DNA of 64,000 nucleotides from NCBI GenBank assembly GCA_016185065.1, contig JACPOL010000008.1:248001-312000 (forward strand), in the 5' to 3' direction. Below, one piece after another: positions 41,453-50,792 of the stretch. The stretch's first letter is position 1. The number at the start of each line of letters is the position of its first letter. The notes under the pieces are model-generated. The model did no database searches. It worked only from the letters and a program-made list of their open reading frames with translations, and was not told the origin of the DNA. Origin of the DNA: Chlamydiales bacterium (GTDB lineage: Bacteria; Chlamydiota; Chlamydiia; Chlamydiales; Rhabdochlamydiaceae). The translations under genes and the position numbers were made by a program.

Positions 41453-42817
41453 CTATCTCCTATTTCTCATCTCATTCATGTGAAGTTCGATCTCTTCTAG
41501 GCTCTTGCCTTTCGTCTCAGGAACATATCTCTTAATTGCAAAAAAAGCGATCAGCGAAATGGCTGCAAAGAGCAGAAACACTCCTGCGCTCCCCATAAAC
41601 TTAATCATATCCAGGAAGGTAATCGCAATCAGAAAGTTGAAAAACCAGTTGGCCGCTGTTGCGATGCTCATCGCTCTTCCTCTGACAGAGAGAGGGTAGA
41701 TCTCAGCAAGAATCAGCCAAGGGATTGGGCCCATGCCGAGTGCAAAGAAGGCGACGTAGCTCATCAGCGTGACGACGGCGATGGGGCCTACTTGAGGCAG
41801 CTTCATGAAGAGGGATCCCGACAAAATTAGTAGGCTGATAAGCATCCCTAGAACCCCGATGAGAAGTAGAGGTCTTCTTCCTGCGCGGTCGAGCAGTTTT
41901 AAAGCGAGGAAGGTAGTTAAAACGTTAATGACACCAATGCCCATTGTGGCAAGCACCGAGGTCGCATCGGAGCCAAATCCAGCTTCGATAAAGATCTTTG
42001 GTGCGTAGTAGATCACTCCGTTGATCCCGGTGATCTGTTGAAGAACGCTTAACATGACTCCCACAAAGAGCGCGAACTTGACGCTAGGCGTAAAAAGTCG
42101 GTGCCACGAGGAGTCTTTGCGCGGAGAGGCCACTCTCTTCATCTCAGCGAGATGAGACTCCCACGACTTATCCTTGCGAAGCTTTTGCAGCACATCTTTA
42201 GCACTATCTTCTGTGCGGTGGGCAAGCAGCCATTCTGGAGTGTCGGGAAGAAAGATCATTCCCAGCATGAGCAGTCCTGAAGGAATCATTCCGACCGCGA
42301 ACATCGCTCTCCAGTTTCCCGTATCCAGAAAAAGGTAGTTCACCACATACGCAGTGAGAATCCCGATCGTGCCGACAAACTGGTTGGTTGCAACGATCGC
42401 TCCCCTCTTAGAGGGCGGAGAGATCTCTGCGAGATAGAGTGGTGCTGCAAGCGAGATAAAGCCCACCCCAAAACCGGTTAAAAGGCGTCCCAGCAAGATC
42501 ATCGTAAGATCAGCAGCGGAGGCGGTGGTAGCTGCACCAATTGTGAATACAAGCCCAGTGATGAGGATCATCCGCTTTCTACCGAAGTAGTCGGAGAGCG
42601 TCCCAGCAAAAATGCTGCCGACTCCCGCTCCTAGAAGTAGAAGGCTGACGATTAATCCCTCTTGCAAAGGTGTGAGTAGGAATTTTTTCTGGAGCACTCC
42701 GAGCGCTCCCGAGACTACAGCTGAATGGAAACCGAAGAGAAATCCACCTAGTGAGACTGTAACGATTGCGATCCAGCCATATGCTGAAAGCCTTTCAGAA
42801 CTCTTTGCTCGTGTCAT
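41453..42817 (-). CDS. Sugar porter (MFS, sugar:proton symporter)
   Basis: The 454-residue protein with twelve membrane segments carries the sugar-porter signatures: SDYFGRKRMILI, GRLLTGFGVGFISLAAPLYLAEISPP-type central region, PDTPEWLL after helix 6, LKLLDRAGRRPLL, and VPETKGKSLEEIE at the end. It should import a hexose or pentose with protons across the inner membrane. It sits between a GNAT gene, which it overlaps by four bases, and FBP aldolase three bases downstream, so sugar entry and glycolysis are joined in one operon. Confidence 0.93.
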   Translation of the reverse strand: MTRAKSSERLSAYGWIAIVTVSLGGFLFGFHSAVVSGALGVLQKKFLLTPLQEGLIVSLLLLGAGVGSIFAGTLSDYFGRKRMILITGLVFTIGAATTASAADLTMILLGRLLTGFGVGFISLAAPLYLAEISPPSKRGAIVATNQFVGTIGILTAYVVNYLFLDTGNWRAMFAVGMIPSGLLMLGMIFLPDTPEWLLAHRTEDSAKDVLQKLRKDKSWESHLAEMKRVASPRKDSSWHRLFTPSVKFALFVGVMLSVLQQITGINGVIYYAPKIFIEAGFGSDATSVLATMGIGVINVLTTFLALKLLDRAGRRPLLLIGVLGMLISLLILSGSLFMKLPQVGPIAVVTLMSYVAFFALGMGPIPWLILAEIYPLSVRGRAMSIATAANWFFNFLIAITFLDMIKFMGSAGVFLLFAAISLIAFFAIKRYVPETKGKSLEEIELHMNEMRNRR

Positions 42818-43254
42818 GCCGGTTGTAGCCTCTTATTCATGCGCTGTAAAAGCACGCCTTTTTCTTTCTTAAGTTCACTCTCGCTTTTATAACCCATGCG
42901 CTCATAGAAGCCCACCTTGTCTTGCGGCGCAAAGAGATATATTTCTGTGAAACCCTTTTTAATAAGAGCCTGCTCTAATGTGGAGATGAGTTTTCTGCCG
43001 AAGCCTCTGCCTTGATGTTCCTCACTTAAAGCCATCTCATGGAGCTTTCCAGAGCTCTCACCCTCCGGAAAAAAGAGAACACAGCCTACGAGCTTCTTCT
43101 TTTCAACTGCAACGAGGTGCAGGCTTCCCTTCTCTTCATCTATAAGTTCATTTCCTGGAGGAAGACCCAAAGGTTTGAGGAGAACCTCCCATCTAAGCAT
43201 CAGCTCGTGGGGATACTCAACATCGTCGGGAGTGATGAAGCAGAATTTCATCAT
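42814..43254 (-). CDS. GNAT-family N-acetyltransferase
   Basis: The ATG at 43254 has AGAGGT five bases upstream and gives 146 residues. A start at 43278 is less well placed. The acetyl-CoA-binding motif A is HEMALSEEHQGRGFGRKLISTLEQ (Q-x-x-G-x-G/A), followed by IYLFAPQDKVGFYERMGYK. The substrate, small molecule or protein, is unknown. It is the first gene of the GNAT-porter-aldolase operon. Confidence 0.88.
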   Translation of the reverse strand: MMKFCFITPDDVEYPHELMLRWEVLLKPLGLPPGNELIDEEKGSLHLVAVEKKKLVGCVLFFPEGESSGKLHEMALSEEHQGRGFGRKLISTLEQALIKKGFTEIYLFAPQDKVGFYERMGYKSESELKKEKGVLLQRMNKRLQPA

Positions 43255-43497
43255 TTTAGACCTCTTGCCCAACCTCATTTATTTGACAAAATCGTTTTTT
43301 TTTCGCGGATTTTTATCGCTCTCTCTCGCCGACTCTTTAGAGTCGACTCGCTCGTTTGATCCGAAACTGCAAGCAGTTTCTAAAAATCGGCAAAAAAAAT
43401 CTCCGATCTTTTCAAACAAAGCAGGTTACGCAAGAGGTCCATTTCCGCACCTTACCACACCGACACTATAGTGAACAAGCACGCGGAAAAGAAAAGA
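43255..43497. other. Gene-free leader region with two perfect hairpins
   Basis: No believable coding sequence is present. Two short perfect palindromes occur, GACTCTTTAGAGTC (43331-43344) and GAAACTGCAAGCAGTTTC (43363-43380), flanked by A- and T-runs. The region should contain the promoter of the minus-strand GNAT operon, and the hairpins would lie in its leader or promoter. Confidence 0.45.
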
Positions 43498-43675
43498 GCG
43501 CTCGGAGAAGAGATGGACAAAAAACGGACATCAATGGACGAGAATGGACAGGAAATGGACACGCGCCAAAGAGGTAAAGAGCAGCCCTACTTTTTTCCTT
43601 CTTTCTTGCCCGCCTGTCCATTTTTTGTCCGTTTTCCGTCCATTAATGTCCGTTAACGTCCACTCTTTTGGGCGG
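43498..43675. repeat. GGAC-rich inverted repeat element, copy B
   Basis: The copy shares with copy A the border GCGCTCGGAGAAG, the GGACACGCGCCAAAG turn and CTTGCCCGCCTGTCCATTTT. The arms again consist of GGAC units spaced 9-11 bases and their complements, but pair less perfectly than in copy A. It lies just after the 3' end of the minus-strand methyltransferase gene (43681). Confidence 0.8.
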
Positions 43676-43680
43676 GCTAT

Positions 43681-44862
43681 TCAGTGGAGGTAGAGGAGGA
43701 GGCTTTTGAGGTAGGAGCCTTCGGGGTGGTAGATGGAGATCGGATGGTCGAGGGCTTGATGGTGGCGAGAGAGAATCTTCACGTTGCGGCCAGCTTCAGC
43801 AGATGCTTGGAAGAGAAGGTTCTGGAAGAGCTCATCACTGATGTGGTGCGAGCAGGAGGCTGTAAGCAAGAGCGAGCCGGCAGGCATCTTCTCTAGGGCT
43901 TGTCTATTGATCTCTTTGTAACCTCTGCAGGCAGCATCGACATCGCTGCGCTTTTTTGCAAAAGCGGGAGGATCTAGAATCACAAAATCAAAGTCGAAGG
44001 CAGATCTTTTTAGATAATTGAAAGCATCCTCTTGAATAAGCTTATGCTTATGAGCTGCAAATCCATTGAGCTCTGTGTTTCGCGCTGCAAACTGAAGCGC
44101 CTCTGCTGATGAGTCAACGCTCTCTACATATTCGGCTCCACCTTTTAAAGCAAAGAGGGCAAAACCGCCAGTGTAAGAGAAGCAGTTGAGCACCTTGCGC
44201 CCTTTTGCATGCTGCATCACAAGCGTGCGCATCTCGCGCTGATCTAAGAAGAAGCCGGTCTTCTGGCCTGTCGAAGCAGAAGTGATAAATCGAACTCCCC
44301 TCTCCTCGATCACAACCTCATCCATCGGTGTTCCGTAGAGCAGCCCTTCAGAGTCTTCTAGTCCTTCAAGGCGTCTTGCGGCTGAGGTCGACTTCTCATA
44401 GATGCTCTTGGGATTAATCACCTCTTTGAGGATCTGAACGATCAGAGGCTTGAGCCGCTCCATTCCGCACGTATTGATCTGCACTACAACAAGCTCGCCA
44501 TAGCAGTCGACCACAAGACCTGGCAGGCCATCCCCTTCTGCATTCACAAGCCTGTAAGCTGCAGCCTCTCCCAACTGCATATGCGCTCTTCTCAGCGCGT
44601 ACGCCTCCTGGAGGAGTCTTTCAAGCGCGCGGTCTACGGGCTCATCTTTAAAAGTAAGCACTCTTCCCGCAAGGGAGTTGGTCGGATTAAAGTAGGCGTG
44701 TGCAAGAAAAGCCCCTGTAGAACTTAAAACAGGGAGCATCTCTCCTGGTGTAATCTGCGGCAAGGAGTCAACAGCGCCTGAGAAGATCCAGGGATGCCTC
44801 TGCATGAGAGAGCGCTCTTTACCGGCTTTCAGAACCACTGCGCGAGGATAAGTAGTGGTCAT
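43681..44862 (-). CDS. RlmI-like 23S rRNA (cytosine-C5) methyltransferase
   Basis: The 393-residue protein has an N-terminal PUA-like RNA-binding part (AVVLKAGKERSLMQRHPWIFSGAV) and a Rossmann methyltransferase domain. SAM-binding segments are VLNCFSYTGGFALFALKGGAEYVESVDSS and FVILDPPAFAKKR. A Cys lies in LLLTASCSHHIS, the position used for catalysis in m5C enzymes. E. coli RlmI methylates C1962 of 23S rRNA. The start overlaps the rimO stop by four bases (44859-44862), forming a ribosome-modification operon. Confidence 0.88.
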   Translation of the reverse strand: MTTTYPRAVVLKAGKERSLMQRHPWIFSGAVDSLPQITPGEMLPVLSSTGAFLAHAYFNPTNSLAGRVLTFKDEPVDRALERLLQEAYALRRAHMQLGEAAAYRLVNAEGDGLPGLVVDCYGELVVVQINTCGMERLKPLIVQILKEVINPKSIYEKSTSAARRLEGLEDSEGLLYGTPMDEVVIEERGVRFITSASTGQKTGFFLDQREMRTLVMQHAKGRKVLNCFSYTGGFALFALKGGAEYVESVDSSAEALQFAARNTELNGFAAHKHKLIQEDAFNYLKRSAFDFDFVILDPPAFAKKRSDVDAACRGYKEINRQALEKMPAGSLLLTASCSHHISDELFQNLLFQASAEAGRNVKILSRHHQALDHPISIYHPEGSYLKSLLLYLH

Positions 44863-46253
44863 ACAAGAGCCAACTTCTGCATCTTCTTCTCGGGCTGAAC
44901 AGGAGCTGCTGCTGGAGAGGCTTTAATCACACGGCCGATCAGGTCGTAGCCTGCAGCGTCTGTGATCTCAACTTCATAGAGCTTCCCAAACGCGGTGACC
45001 TTGCGACCATCATTGATAATCACCTGTCCGTCGATCTCGGGGCACTGACCAGAGTAGCGGCCACGCATCAAGAGCTCGGATTCTGGGTGGTAGCCCTCTA
45101 CCATCACCTGCATGCGTTTGCCGATAAATCGGGCTGCTCTCTTCTCGACAACCTCCATCTGAACGCTTGCGAGGCGCTTGTAGCGCTCCTCTTTTACCTC
45201 TTCAGAGATCTGATTCGGCAGAGTAGAGGCGTGTGCTCCAGCCTCAGCCGAGAACTTAAAGATCCCGACGTTATCTAAAGGATGCTTCTGCACAAATTCC
45301 ACAAGCTCTTCAAACTGCTCATCTGTTTCTCCTGGGAAACCAACCATAAGGCTTGTGCGGATGGTGATGCCTTCAACTTCATTTCTAAGCTTTTCAATGA
45401 TCTGAATAATCTGCTGCTTCGACGTCTTGCGGCGCATCGCCTTCAGCATCGTGTCATTAATGTGCTGAATCGGCATATCAAGGTAACGGCATAGGCGCTT
45501 GTCGGACTTGATGAGCGTAATGAGTTCGTCTGTGATCTCATCCGGGTAGAGGTAGAGAAGCCTGAGCCAGAACTCTTTTTTAACTTTCAACATCTCGCTG
45601 AGTAGACCTTCAAGAGCATTCACCTCTTTGCGCTCTTTTCCAAAGTCGCCAAGATCCTGAGCGATGAGGATCACCTCGTGCGTTCCCTGATTTAAGAGTG
45701 CATTAAACTCTTTAACCACCTGATCGACCGTCTTGCTGCGGAGAGGTCCTTTAATCGTAGGAATAATACAGAAGGCGCATCTCTTAGCGCAGCCTTCAGC
45801 AATCTTTAGGTAGGCGTAGTGTTTAGGAGTCGATGTGACGCGAGGAACTTCTCCCCACTGCAGAAAGCTACGAGCAGAGGTCACAGCATCGCCGGGAGAT
45901 GCGGAGCGAACGGCATCGAGAACCTTCTCCATATCGCCAGACCCGATAAAGTAGTGGATCCCAGAAAATCTCGCTGTAATCTCATCCTTGTGCTTCTGGA
46001 CCATGCACCCAGCTACGATGAGCTTTGCGGACGCCTTTTTCTCTTCAAAGAGCTGCCCGATTGTCGCGAGAGACTCCTCTCTCGATGCAGCAAGAAAGCC
46101 GCAGGTGTTAACCACGAGAAAGTCCGCCTCTTCCACACTTGTTGCAACTTCGTAGCCAGCTTGGAGAAGAATCCCGATCATCACTTCAGTGTCGACCAGA
46201 TTTCTCGCGCAGCCTAAACTCGTAAAATGGATCTTGTTTCCGCTATGCAGCAT
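44859..46253 (-). CDS. rimO: Ribosomal protein S12 methylthiotransferase RimO
   Basis: The 464-residue radical SAM enzyme has N-terminal [4Fe-4S] cysteines in SLGCARNLVDTEVM, VVNTCGFL and VAGCMVQ. The radical SAM cluster is CAKRCAFCIIPTIKGPLRSK, and a C-terminal TRAM domain ends the protein. The CARNLVDTE form and the overall pattern fit RimO rather than the tRNA enzyme MiaB. It adds a methylthio group to an Asp of ribosomal protein S12. It is coupled to the rRNA methyltransferase downstream. Confidence 0.93.
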   Translation of the reverse strand: MLHSGNKIHFTSLGCARNLVDTEVMIGILLQAGYEVATSVEEADFLVVNTCGFLAASREESLATIGQLFEEKKASAKLIVAGCMVQKHKDEITARFSGIHYFIGSGDMEKVLDAVRSASPGDAVTSARSFLQWGEVPRVTSTPKHYAYLKIAEGCAKRCAFCIIPTIKGPLRSKTVDQVVKEFNALLNQGTHEVILIAQDLGDFGKERKEVNALEGLLSEMLKVKKEFWLRLLYLYPDEITDELITLIKSDKRLCRYLDMPIQHINDTMLKAMRRKTSKQQIIQIIEKLRNEVEGITIRTSLMVGFPGETDEQFEELVEFVQKHPLDNVGIFKFSAEAGAHASTLPNQISEEVKEERYKRLASVQMEVVEKRAARFIGKRMQVMVEGYHPESELLMRGRYSGQCPEIDGQVIINDGRKVTAFGKLYEVEITDAAGYDLIGRVIKASPAAAPVQPEKKMQKLALV

Positions 46254-46361
46254 CTCAACCTCTCATAAAAGAGACGAATTGTACGCTGAATTTTCTTTAT
46301 TTACCAGGAAAGGTCGCTCGTTTAAAATTTTGTTTCGCACAACTTCTATCTGGAGAGAACT

Positions 46362-47960
46362 TTGAAACTACCTTCGGCACTGTTTATCACCTCAATTCTT
46401 TTATTAACTGCCTGCTCAAACTCCACAACAAGTGTAGAGCGTAGAAGCAAACAGACCGCCCGTTTTAACATCCATTCGGAGCCCCCCTCCTTAGATCCGC
46501 GTAAAGCCACCGACACCACATCGATCTCTGTGATCCGGATGTGCTTCGAAGGATTAATGCGATTGGGACAAGGATCCGCTCCAGAGCTCGCTCTTGCAAA
46601 CCAAGTTTTAATTTCAGAGGATGGAAAATCGTATACATTCACATTAAGAGAGGCGAGCTGGTCGGATGGAACGCCGATCACCGCCATGGATTTTGAGAAG
46701 AGCTGGAAGACGATTTTGGATCCCAGCTTTCCCTCGGAGATCGGTCTCGACCTCTACATTTTAAAAAATGCGAAGGCGGCAAGAGAGGGAAAACTTCCGC
46801 TTGATCAAGTGGGAGTAAAAGCGGTGGACGCGCGCACACTGCAGGTGGAGCTCTCCTACCCGCATCCCCACTTCCTGCTTATGGTCACATCCCACACTTT
46901 CCTTCCGGTTCCAAGTCATATTCCAGAGGCCTATCCCAACTGGGCTGAGAATGAGAAGCACTATGTAAGTTCGGGACCTTTTAAACTTAAAGAGTGGAAG
47001 CACTACAACCAGATCACGCTAGAAAAGAACCCAGACTACTGGGACGCTCAAGCAGTTAAGCTTAACGAGATCCAACTGGCGATCATCGAAGATGAGAACA
47101 CAGAACTTGCCATGTTTGAAAATGGAGAGCTCGACTGGGCGGGAAGCCCGCTCTCTCAGCTTCCTATCGATGCGCTACCTACCCTTATGAAAAAGAAAGA
47201 GGTTAACCTCTACGACCTATCCGGCGTCTACTACTTTATTTTTAATACAAGAGAGTTTCCCTTCAACAACGTGAAGATGCGCAGAGCGTTTTCTCTAGCT
47301 ATCAACCGCCAGGCGATCATTGAAAATGTTACGCAGGGCAGACAGAAGCCCGCCACCAGCCTTATCCCTCCCTCCATGTGGAAAGAGGAGATCTCCTACT
47401 TTAAAGATGCGGATATCACAGAGGCGCGCCGCTTGTTTGCAGAGGCGCTTAAAGAGCTCAACATCACTAAAAGCGAGCTCCCCTCTCTTGCACTCAGCTA
47501 CAACACAAGTGCGGCACACCATAAAATTGCACAGGCGATCCAGCAGCAGTGGGTGGAGGCCTTCGGCGTCCAGGTCCACTTAGAAAATAAAGAGTGGAAG
47601 GTCTTTTTAGATGAGGTCTACCACCACCAGTTTCAGATCGCGCGGATGGGTGGAATTGCAGCCATCAACGATCCAGCTGACTTTTTAGAGGCATCCCGCT
47701 ATTATCCCTCTAGCAGAAACCAGTCGCAGTGGTATAGTCCGCGCTATGCGGCTCTTATGGATAAGTCCGAGCAGACAAAAGATGCCGAAACGCGCAAAGC
47801 CATACTTAGAGAGGCGGAGAAAATTTTGATCGAGGAGATGCCGATTGCTCCCATCTATTTTTACACCGGAGCTTTTCTGAAAAAGCCCTACTTAAAAGAT
47901 GTCTTTGTCTCTGAGCTCAGCGAACTAGATCTGAAACACGCCTATCTCGAGAAAGAGTGA
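46362..47960 (+). CDS. oppA: Oligopeptide ABC transporter substrate-binding lipoprotein
   Basis: The 532-residue protein starts at a TTG (46362) with GGAGAG five bases upstream. The start is supported because it directly opens a lipoprotein signal (FITSILLLTACSN, lipobox LTAC). The body is a family 5 solute-binding protein: FNIHSEPPSLDPRKATD, DGKSYTFTLREASWSDGTPITAMDFEKSW and FNTREFPFNNVKMRRAFSLAINR. It captures peptides in the periplasm for OppBCDF. It is the first gene of a complete opp operon. Confidence 0.94.
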   Translation: MKLPSALFITSILLLTACSNSTTSVERRSKQTARFNIHSEPPSLDPRKATDTTSISVIRMCFEGLMRLGQGSAPELALANQVLISEDGKSYTFTLREASWSDGTPITAMDFEKSWKTILDPSFPSEIGLDLYILKNAKAAREGKLPLDQVGVKAVDARTLQVELSYPHPHFLLMVTSHTFLPVPSHIPEAYPNWAENEKHYVSSGPFKLKEWKHYNQITLEKNPDYWDAQAVKLNEIQLAIIEDENTELAMFENGELDWAGSPLSQLPIDALPTLMKKKEVNLYDLSGVYYFIFNTREFPFNNVKMRRAFSLAINRQAIIENVTQGRQKPATSLIPPSMWKEEISYFKDADITEARRLFAEALKELNITKSELPSLALSYNTSAAHHKIAQAIQQQWVEAFGVQVHLENKEWKVFLDEVYHHQFQIARMGGIAAINDPADFLEASRYYPSSRNQSQWYSPRYAALMDKSEQTKDAETRKAILREAEKILIEEMPIAPIYFYTGAFLKKPYLKDVFVSELSELDLKHAYLEKE

Positions 47961-47962
47961 AT

Positions 47963-48892
47963 ATGTTTCGTTTTCTGATCAAAAAAGCGTGTATCCTCTT
48001 TGTTTCTCTCTTCCTCGTCTCTACGCTCACTTTTTTTCTGATGCATGCAATTCCAGGAGACCCCTTTGTGCAAGAGAGGGCCGTCCCAGAAGAGATTCTG
48101 AAAGCCCTACACAAGCATTATGGATTGGATCAACCTCTTCACGTTCAGTATGGAAAGTACCTGAAAGGACTATTCACCCTCGATCTGGGCCCCTCCTTCA
48201 AGTATCAAGGCAGAACAGTTAACGATATCATTAGCGAGGGGTTCCCCATCTCTCTCACTCTTGGCCTTGAAGCCCTGCTGATTGCGCTCGCATTTGGAAT
48301 CGCCTTCGGCACGATTGCGGCTCTGAAGCATCAGCGCTGGCAGGACCACTTCTCTATGATCTTCGGAGTCATTGGCATTTCAGTGCCAAGCTTTATTCTC
48401 GCTACATTTCTGCAGTACCTTCTAGCCATGAAACTCGACCTATTCCCCGTTGCTAGATGGGGAACATTCAGCCAATCTATCCTGCCAGCTCTATCGCTTG
48501 CAGCACTGCCAATGGCGTTTATCGCAAGGCTCACACGCGCAAATATGATTGAAGTGCTGCAGCAGGAGTTTATACAGACCGCTAGAGCGAAGGGGCTCAA
48601 CTCCTTTCAGATCGTCTGGAAGCATGTGCTGCGCAATGCACTCCTTCCTGTTGTTACTTACTTAGGCCCTCTTACTGCCGCGGTGCTCACGGGCAGCTTT
48701 GCTGTCGAAAAGATCTTCGGGATCCCGGGCTTGGGCCAGTGGTTCGTGCTTTGCATCACTAATCGCGACTACACCGTTATCATGGGAACAACAGTTTTTT
48801 ATAGTGCGCTGCTGATGTTTGCAGTTTTTCTTGTCGATATCCTCTACTGCTTTATCGATCCTAGAATCAAACTTGGGAGCCGAGAGACGTAA
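47963..48892 (+). CDS. oppB: Oligopeptide ABC transporter permease OppB
   Basis: The ATG at 47963 follows the oppA stop by two bases and gives 309 residues with about six membrane helices. Typical DppB/OppB motifs are AIPGDPF, HYGLDQPLHVQYGKYLKGLFTLDLGPSF and the EAA loop FIQTARAKGLNSFQIVWKHVLRNALLPV. It forms half of the membrane channel with OppC. A GTG at 47957 would add two residues. Confidence 0.95.
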   Translation: MFRFLIKKACILFVSLFLVSTLTFFLMHAIPGDPFVQERAVPEEILKALHKHYGLDQPLHVQYGKYLKGLFTLDLGPSFKYQGRTVNDIISEGFPISLTLGLEALLIALAFGIAFGTIAALKHQRWQDHFSMIFGVIGISVPSFILATFLQYLLAMKLDLFPVARWGTFSQSILPALSLAALPMAFIARLTRANMIEVLQQEFIQTARAKGLNSFQIVWKHVLRNALLPVVTYLGPLTAAVLTGSFAVEKIFGIPGLGQWFVLCITNRDYTVIMGTTVFYSALLMFAVFLVDILYCFIDPRIKLGSRET

Positions 48893-49809
48893 TGGATCAA
48901 GAACTCTTTTCTCCGCTTGCACCTGAACAAGCTGCTCGCCTCTCGAAAGAAAAAGAGAAGTACGACTCATCTTCTTACTGGAAAGATGCGTGGGCAAGAC
49001 TACGCGCAAATCGCTTGGCGATGGTCGGCCTCTGCATACTGATGGCACTTCTTGCGCTTGCAATCGTTGGACCTTTCCTCACGCCATACACCTACTATGA
49101 GACCCACCTGCATCTTAAAAATCAGCCTCCCTCTTGGCAGTTCTGGTTTGGTACAGATGAGCTTGGAAGGGATCTTTTTACCCGCCTCTGGTGGGGAGCA
49201 AGAATCTCTCTCTTCGTCGGTATCTCCGCCTCTCTTGTCGATCTGGTGATCGGCGTCTTTTACGGAGCAGTAGCAGGTTTTGTGGGATCGAAAACAGCGG
49301 AGCTGATGATGCGCGTTGCAGATATTCTGTATGCGATCCCCTATCTACTCGTAGTGATCCTGCTCATGGTGGTAATCGGCTCGGGCCTCACTACGATCAT
49401 CATCGCCCTCACAATTACAGGATGGATTGGCATGGCGCGCATCGTGCGCGGGCAGATCCTCCAAATTAGAGAGCTCGATTTTGTTAAAGCAGCTTACGTA
49501 ATTGGAGCTAGCCGCCGCAGAATCCTTTTAAACCACCTCATACCAAATGCGATGGGACCCATCATTGTAACGGTAACTCTCACAATCCCCACCGCAATTT
49601 TTGCAGAGGCATTTTTAAGCTTTTTAGGACTCGGCGTGCAGGCACCGATTGCCAGCTGGGGCACAATGGCAAGCGACGGCCTTGCTGCACTGCGCTACTA
49701 CCCCTGGCGCCTCTTCTTCCCCGCCATCTTCATTAGCCTCACCATGCTCAGCTTTAACCTGCTTGGCGACGGACTGCATGACGCCTTTGACCCGAGGTTG
49801 CGCTCGTGA
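48892..49809 (+). CDS. oppC: Oligopeptide ABC transporter permease OppC
   Basis: The 305-residue permease has the N-terminal OppC segment (SYWKDAWARLRANRLAMVGLCILMALL). It also shows WFGTDELGRDLFTRLWWGARISL and the EAA loop FVKAAYVIGASRRRILLNHLIPNAMGPI. It pairs with OppB in the inner membrane. Its start overlaps the oppB stop by one base and its end overlaps oppD by four bases. Confidence 0.95.
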   Translation: MDQELFSPLAPEQAARLSKEKEKYDSSSYWKDAWARLRANRLAMVGLCILMALLALAIVGPFLTPYTYYETHLHLKNQPPSWQFWFGTDELGRDLFTRLWWGARISLFVGISASLVDLVIGVFYGAVAGFVGSKTAELMMRVADILYAIPYLLVVILLMVVIGSGLTTIIIALTITGWIGMARIVRGQILQIRELDFVKAAYVIGASRRRILLNHLIPNAMGPIIVTVTLTIPTAIFAEAFLSFLGLGVQAPIASWGTMASDGLAALRYYPWRLFFPAIFISLTMLSFNLLGDGLHDAFDPRLRS

Positions 49810-50792
49810 AAAAACTCCTTGAAGTCAAAAACTTAAGCGTTAGCTTCGAAGTTCATAAGAAGAGCCTTCATGCAGTGCGCGAGATCTCCTTCTTTTTAAA
49901 TGAGGGAGAGAGGCTTGGTATTGTCGGAGAGTCGGGCTGTGGCAAGAGCGCAACGGCAAAAGCACTTATTCAACTCCTTCCCTCCCACTACTCTAAAGTT
50001 GGAGGCGAGGTCTGGTTTGATGGTAAAAATCTACTTTCGTACAGCGAACGAGAGCTTCAGAAGATCCGAGGAAAAGAGATCGGAATGATCTTTCAAGATC
50101 CGATGACCTCTCTTAATCCCACACTAAAGATAGGAACGCAGATCATCGAAGGCTACCTGAGGCACCACCCCCAAGCGACCTACCAAGAGGCGCATGCGTG
50201 CGCCATTGAAATGCTAGAGCTCGTGGGAATTGCACAGCCAAAAGAGCGTGCAAACGCCTACCCTCACACCTTGAGCGGAGGAATGAGACAGCGGGCGATG
50301 ATCGCACTCGCGCTCGTATGCAGGCCAAAACTTCTTCTTGCAGATGAGCCAACAACTTCGCTCGACGTTACCATCCAGGCCCAGATTCTAGATCTAATGA
50401 AAAACATCCAGCAGAAGACGCGCACAAGCGTAATTCTAATCACACACGATTTAAGCGTTGTTGCCGGCTTTTGCGACCGAGTACTTGTAATGTATGCCGG
50501 ACGAATAGTCGAAGATGCGCCCGTGGAAAAACTCTTTGAAAATCCCCAGCACCCCTACACACAGAGGCTCCTCCAGTCCATTCCTCGCCTAAACATGAGA
50601 AAAGACCACCCTCTTATCCCGATTGAGGGCACTCCGCCTAGCCTCTTCTCTCCGCCTCAAGGATGCGCATTCTGTAGTCGCTGCGCTGGAGCGATGAACA
50701 TCTGCCTTTCGCAAGATCCGCAGGGTTTTTCAATTAGCCAAGATCATACCAGCTTCTGCTGGAAACACGATCCACGAGGAGTCTCAAAATGA
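49806..50792 (+). CDS. oppD: Oligopeptide ABC transporter ATPase OppD
   Basis: The 328-residue ATPase has Walker A GESGCGKSATAKAL, signature LSGGMRQRAMIALAL and Walker B LLLADEPTTSLD. The C-terminal OppD extension has the cysteine cluster CAFCSRCAGAMNIC near residues 282-295, which in related proteins can bind an iron-sulfur cluster. It powers peptide import with OppF. It overlaps both neighbours by four bases. Confidence 0.95.
   Translation: MKKLLEVKNLSVSFEVHKKSLHAVREISFFLNEGERLGIVGESGCGKSATAKALIQLLPSHYSKVGGEVWFDGKNLLSYSERELQKIRGKEIGMIFQDPMTSLNPTLKIGTQIIEGYLRHHPQATYQEAHACAIEMLELVGIAQPKERANAYPHTLSGGMRQRAMIALALVCRPKLLLADEPTTSLDVTIQAQILDLMKNIQQKTRTSVILITHDLSVVAGFCDRVLVMYAGRIVEDAPVEKLFENPQHPYTQRLLQSIPRLNMRKDHPLIPIEGTPPSLFSPPQGCAFCSRCAGAMNICLSQDPQGFSISQDHTSFCWKHDPRGVSK

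Noticed and set aside
43255..43497. Riboswitch in the leader of the GNAT-porter-aldolase operon
   Set aside because: Only two short simple hairpins were seen, with no conserved riboswitch core that I recognise.
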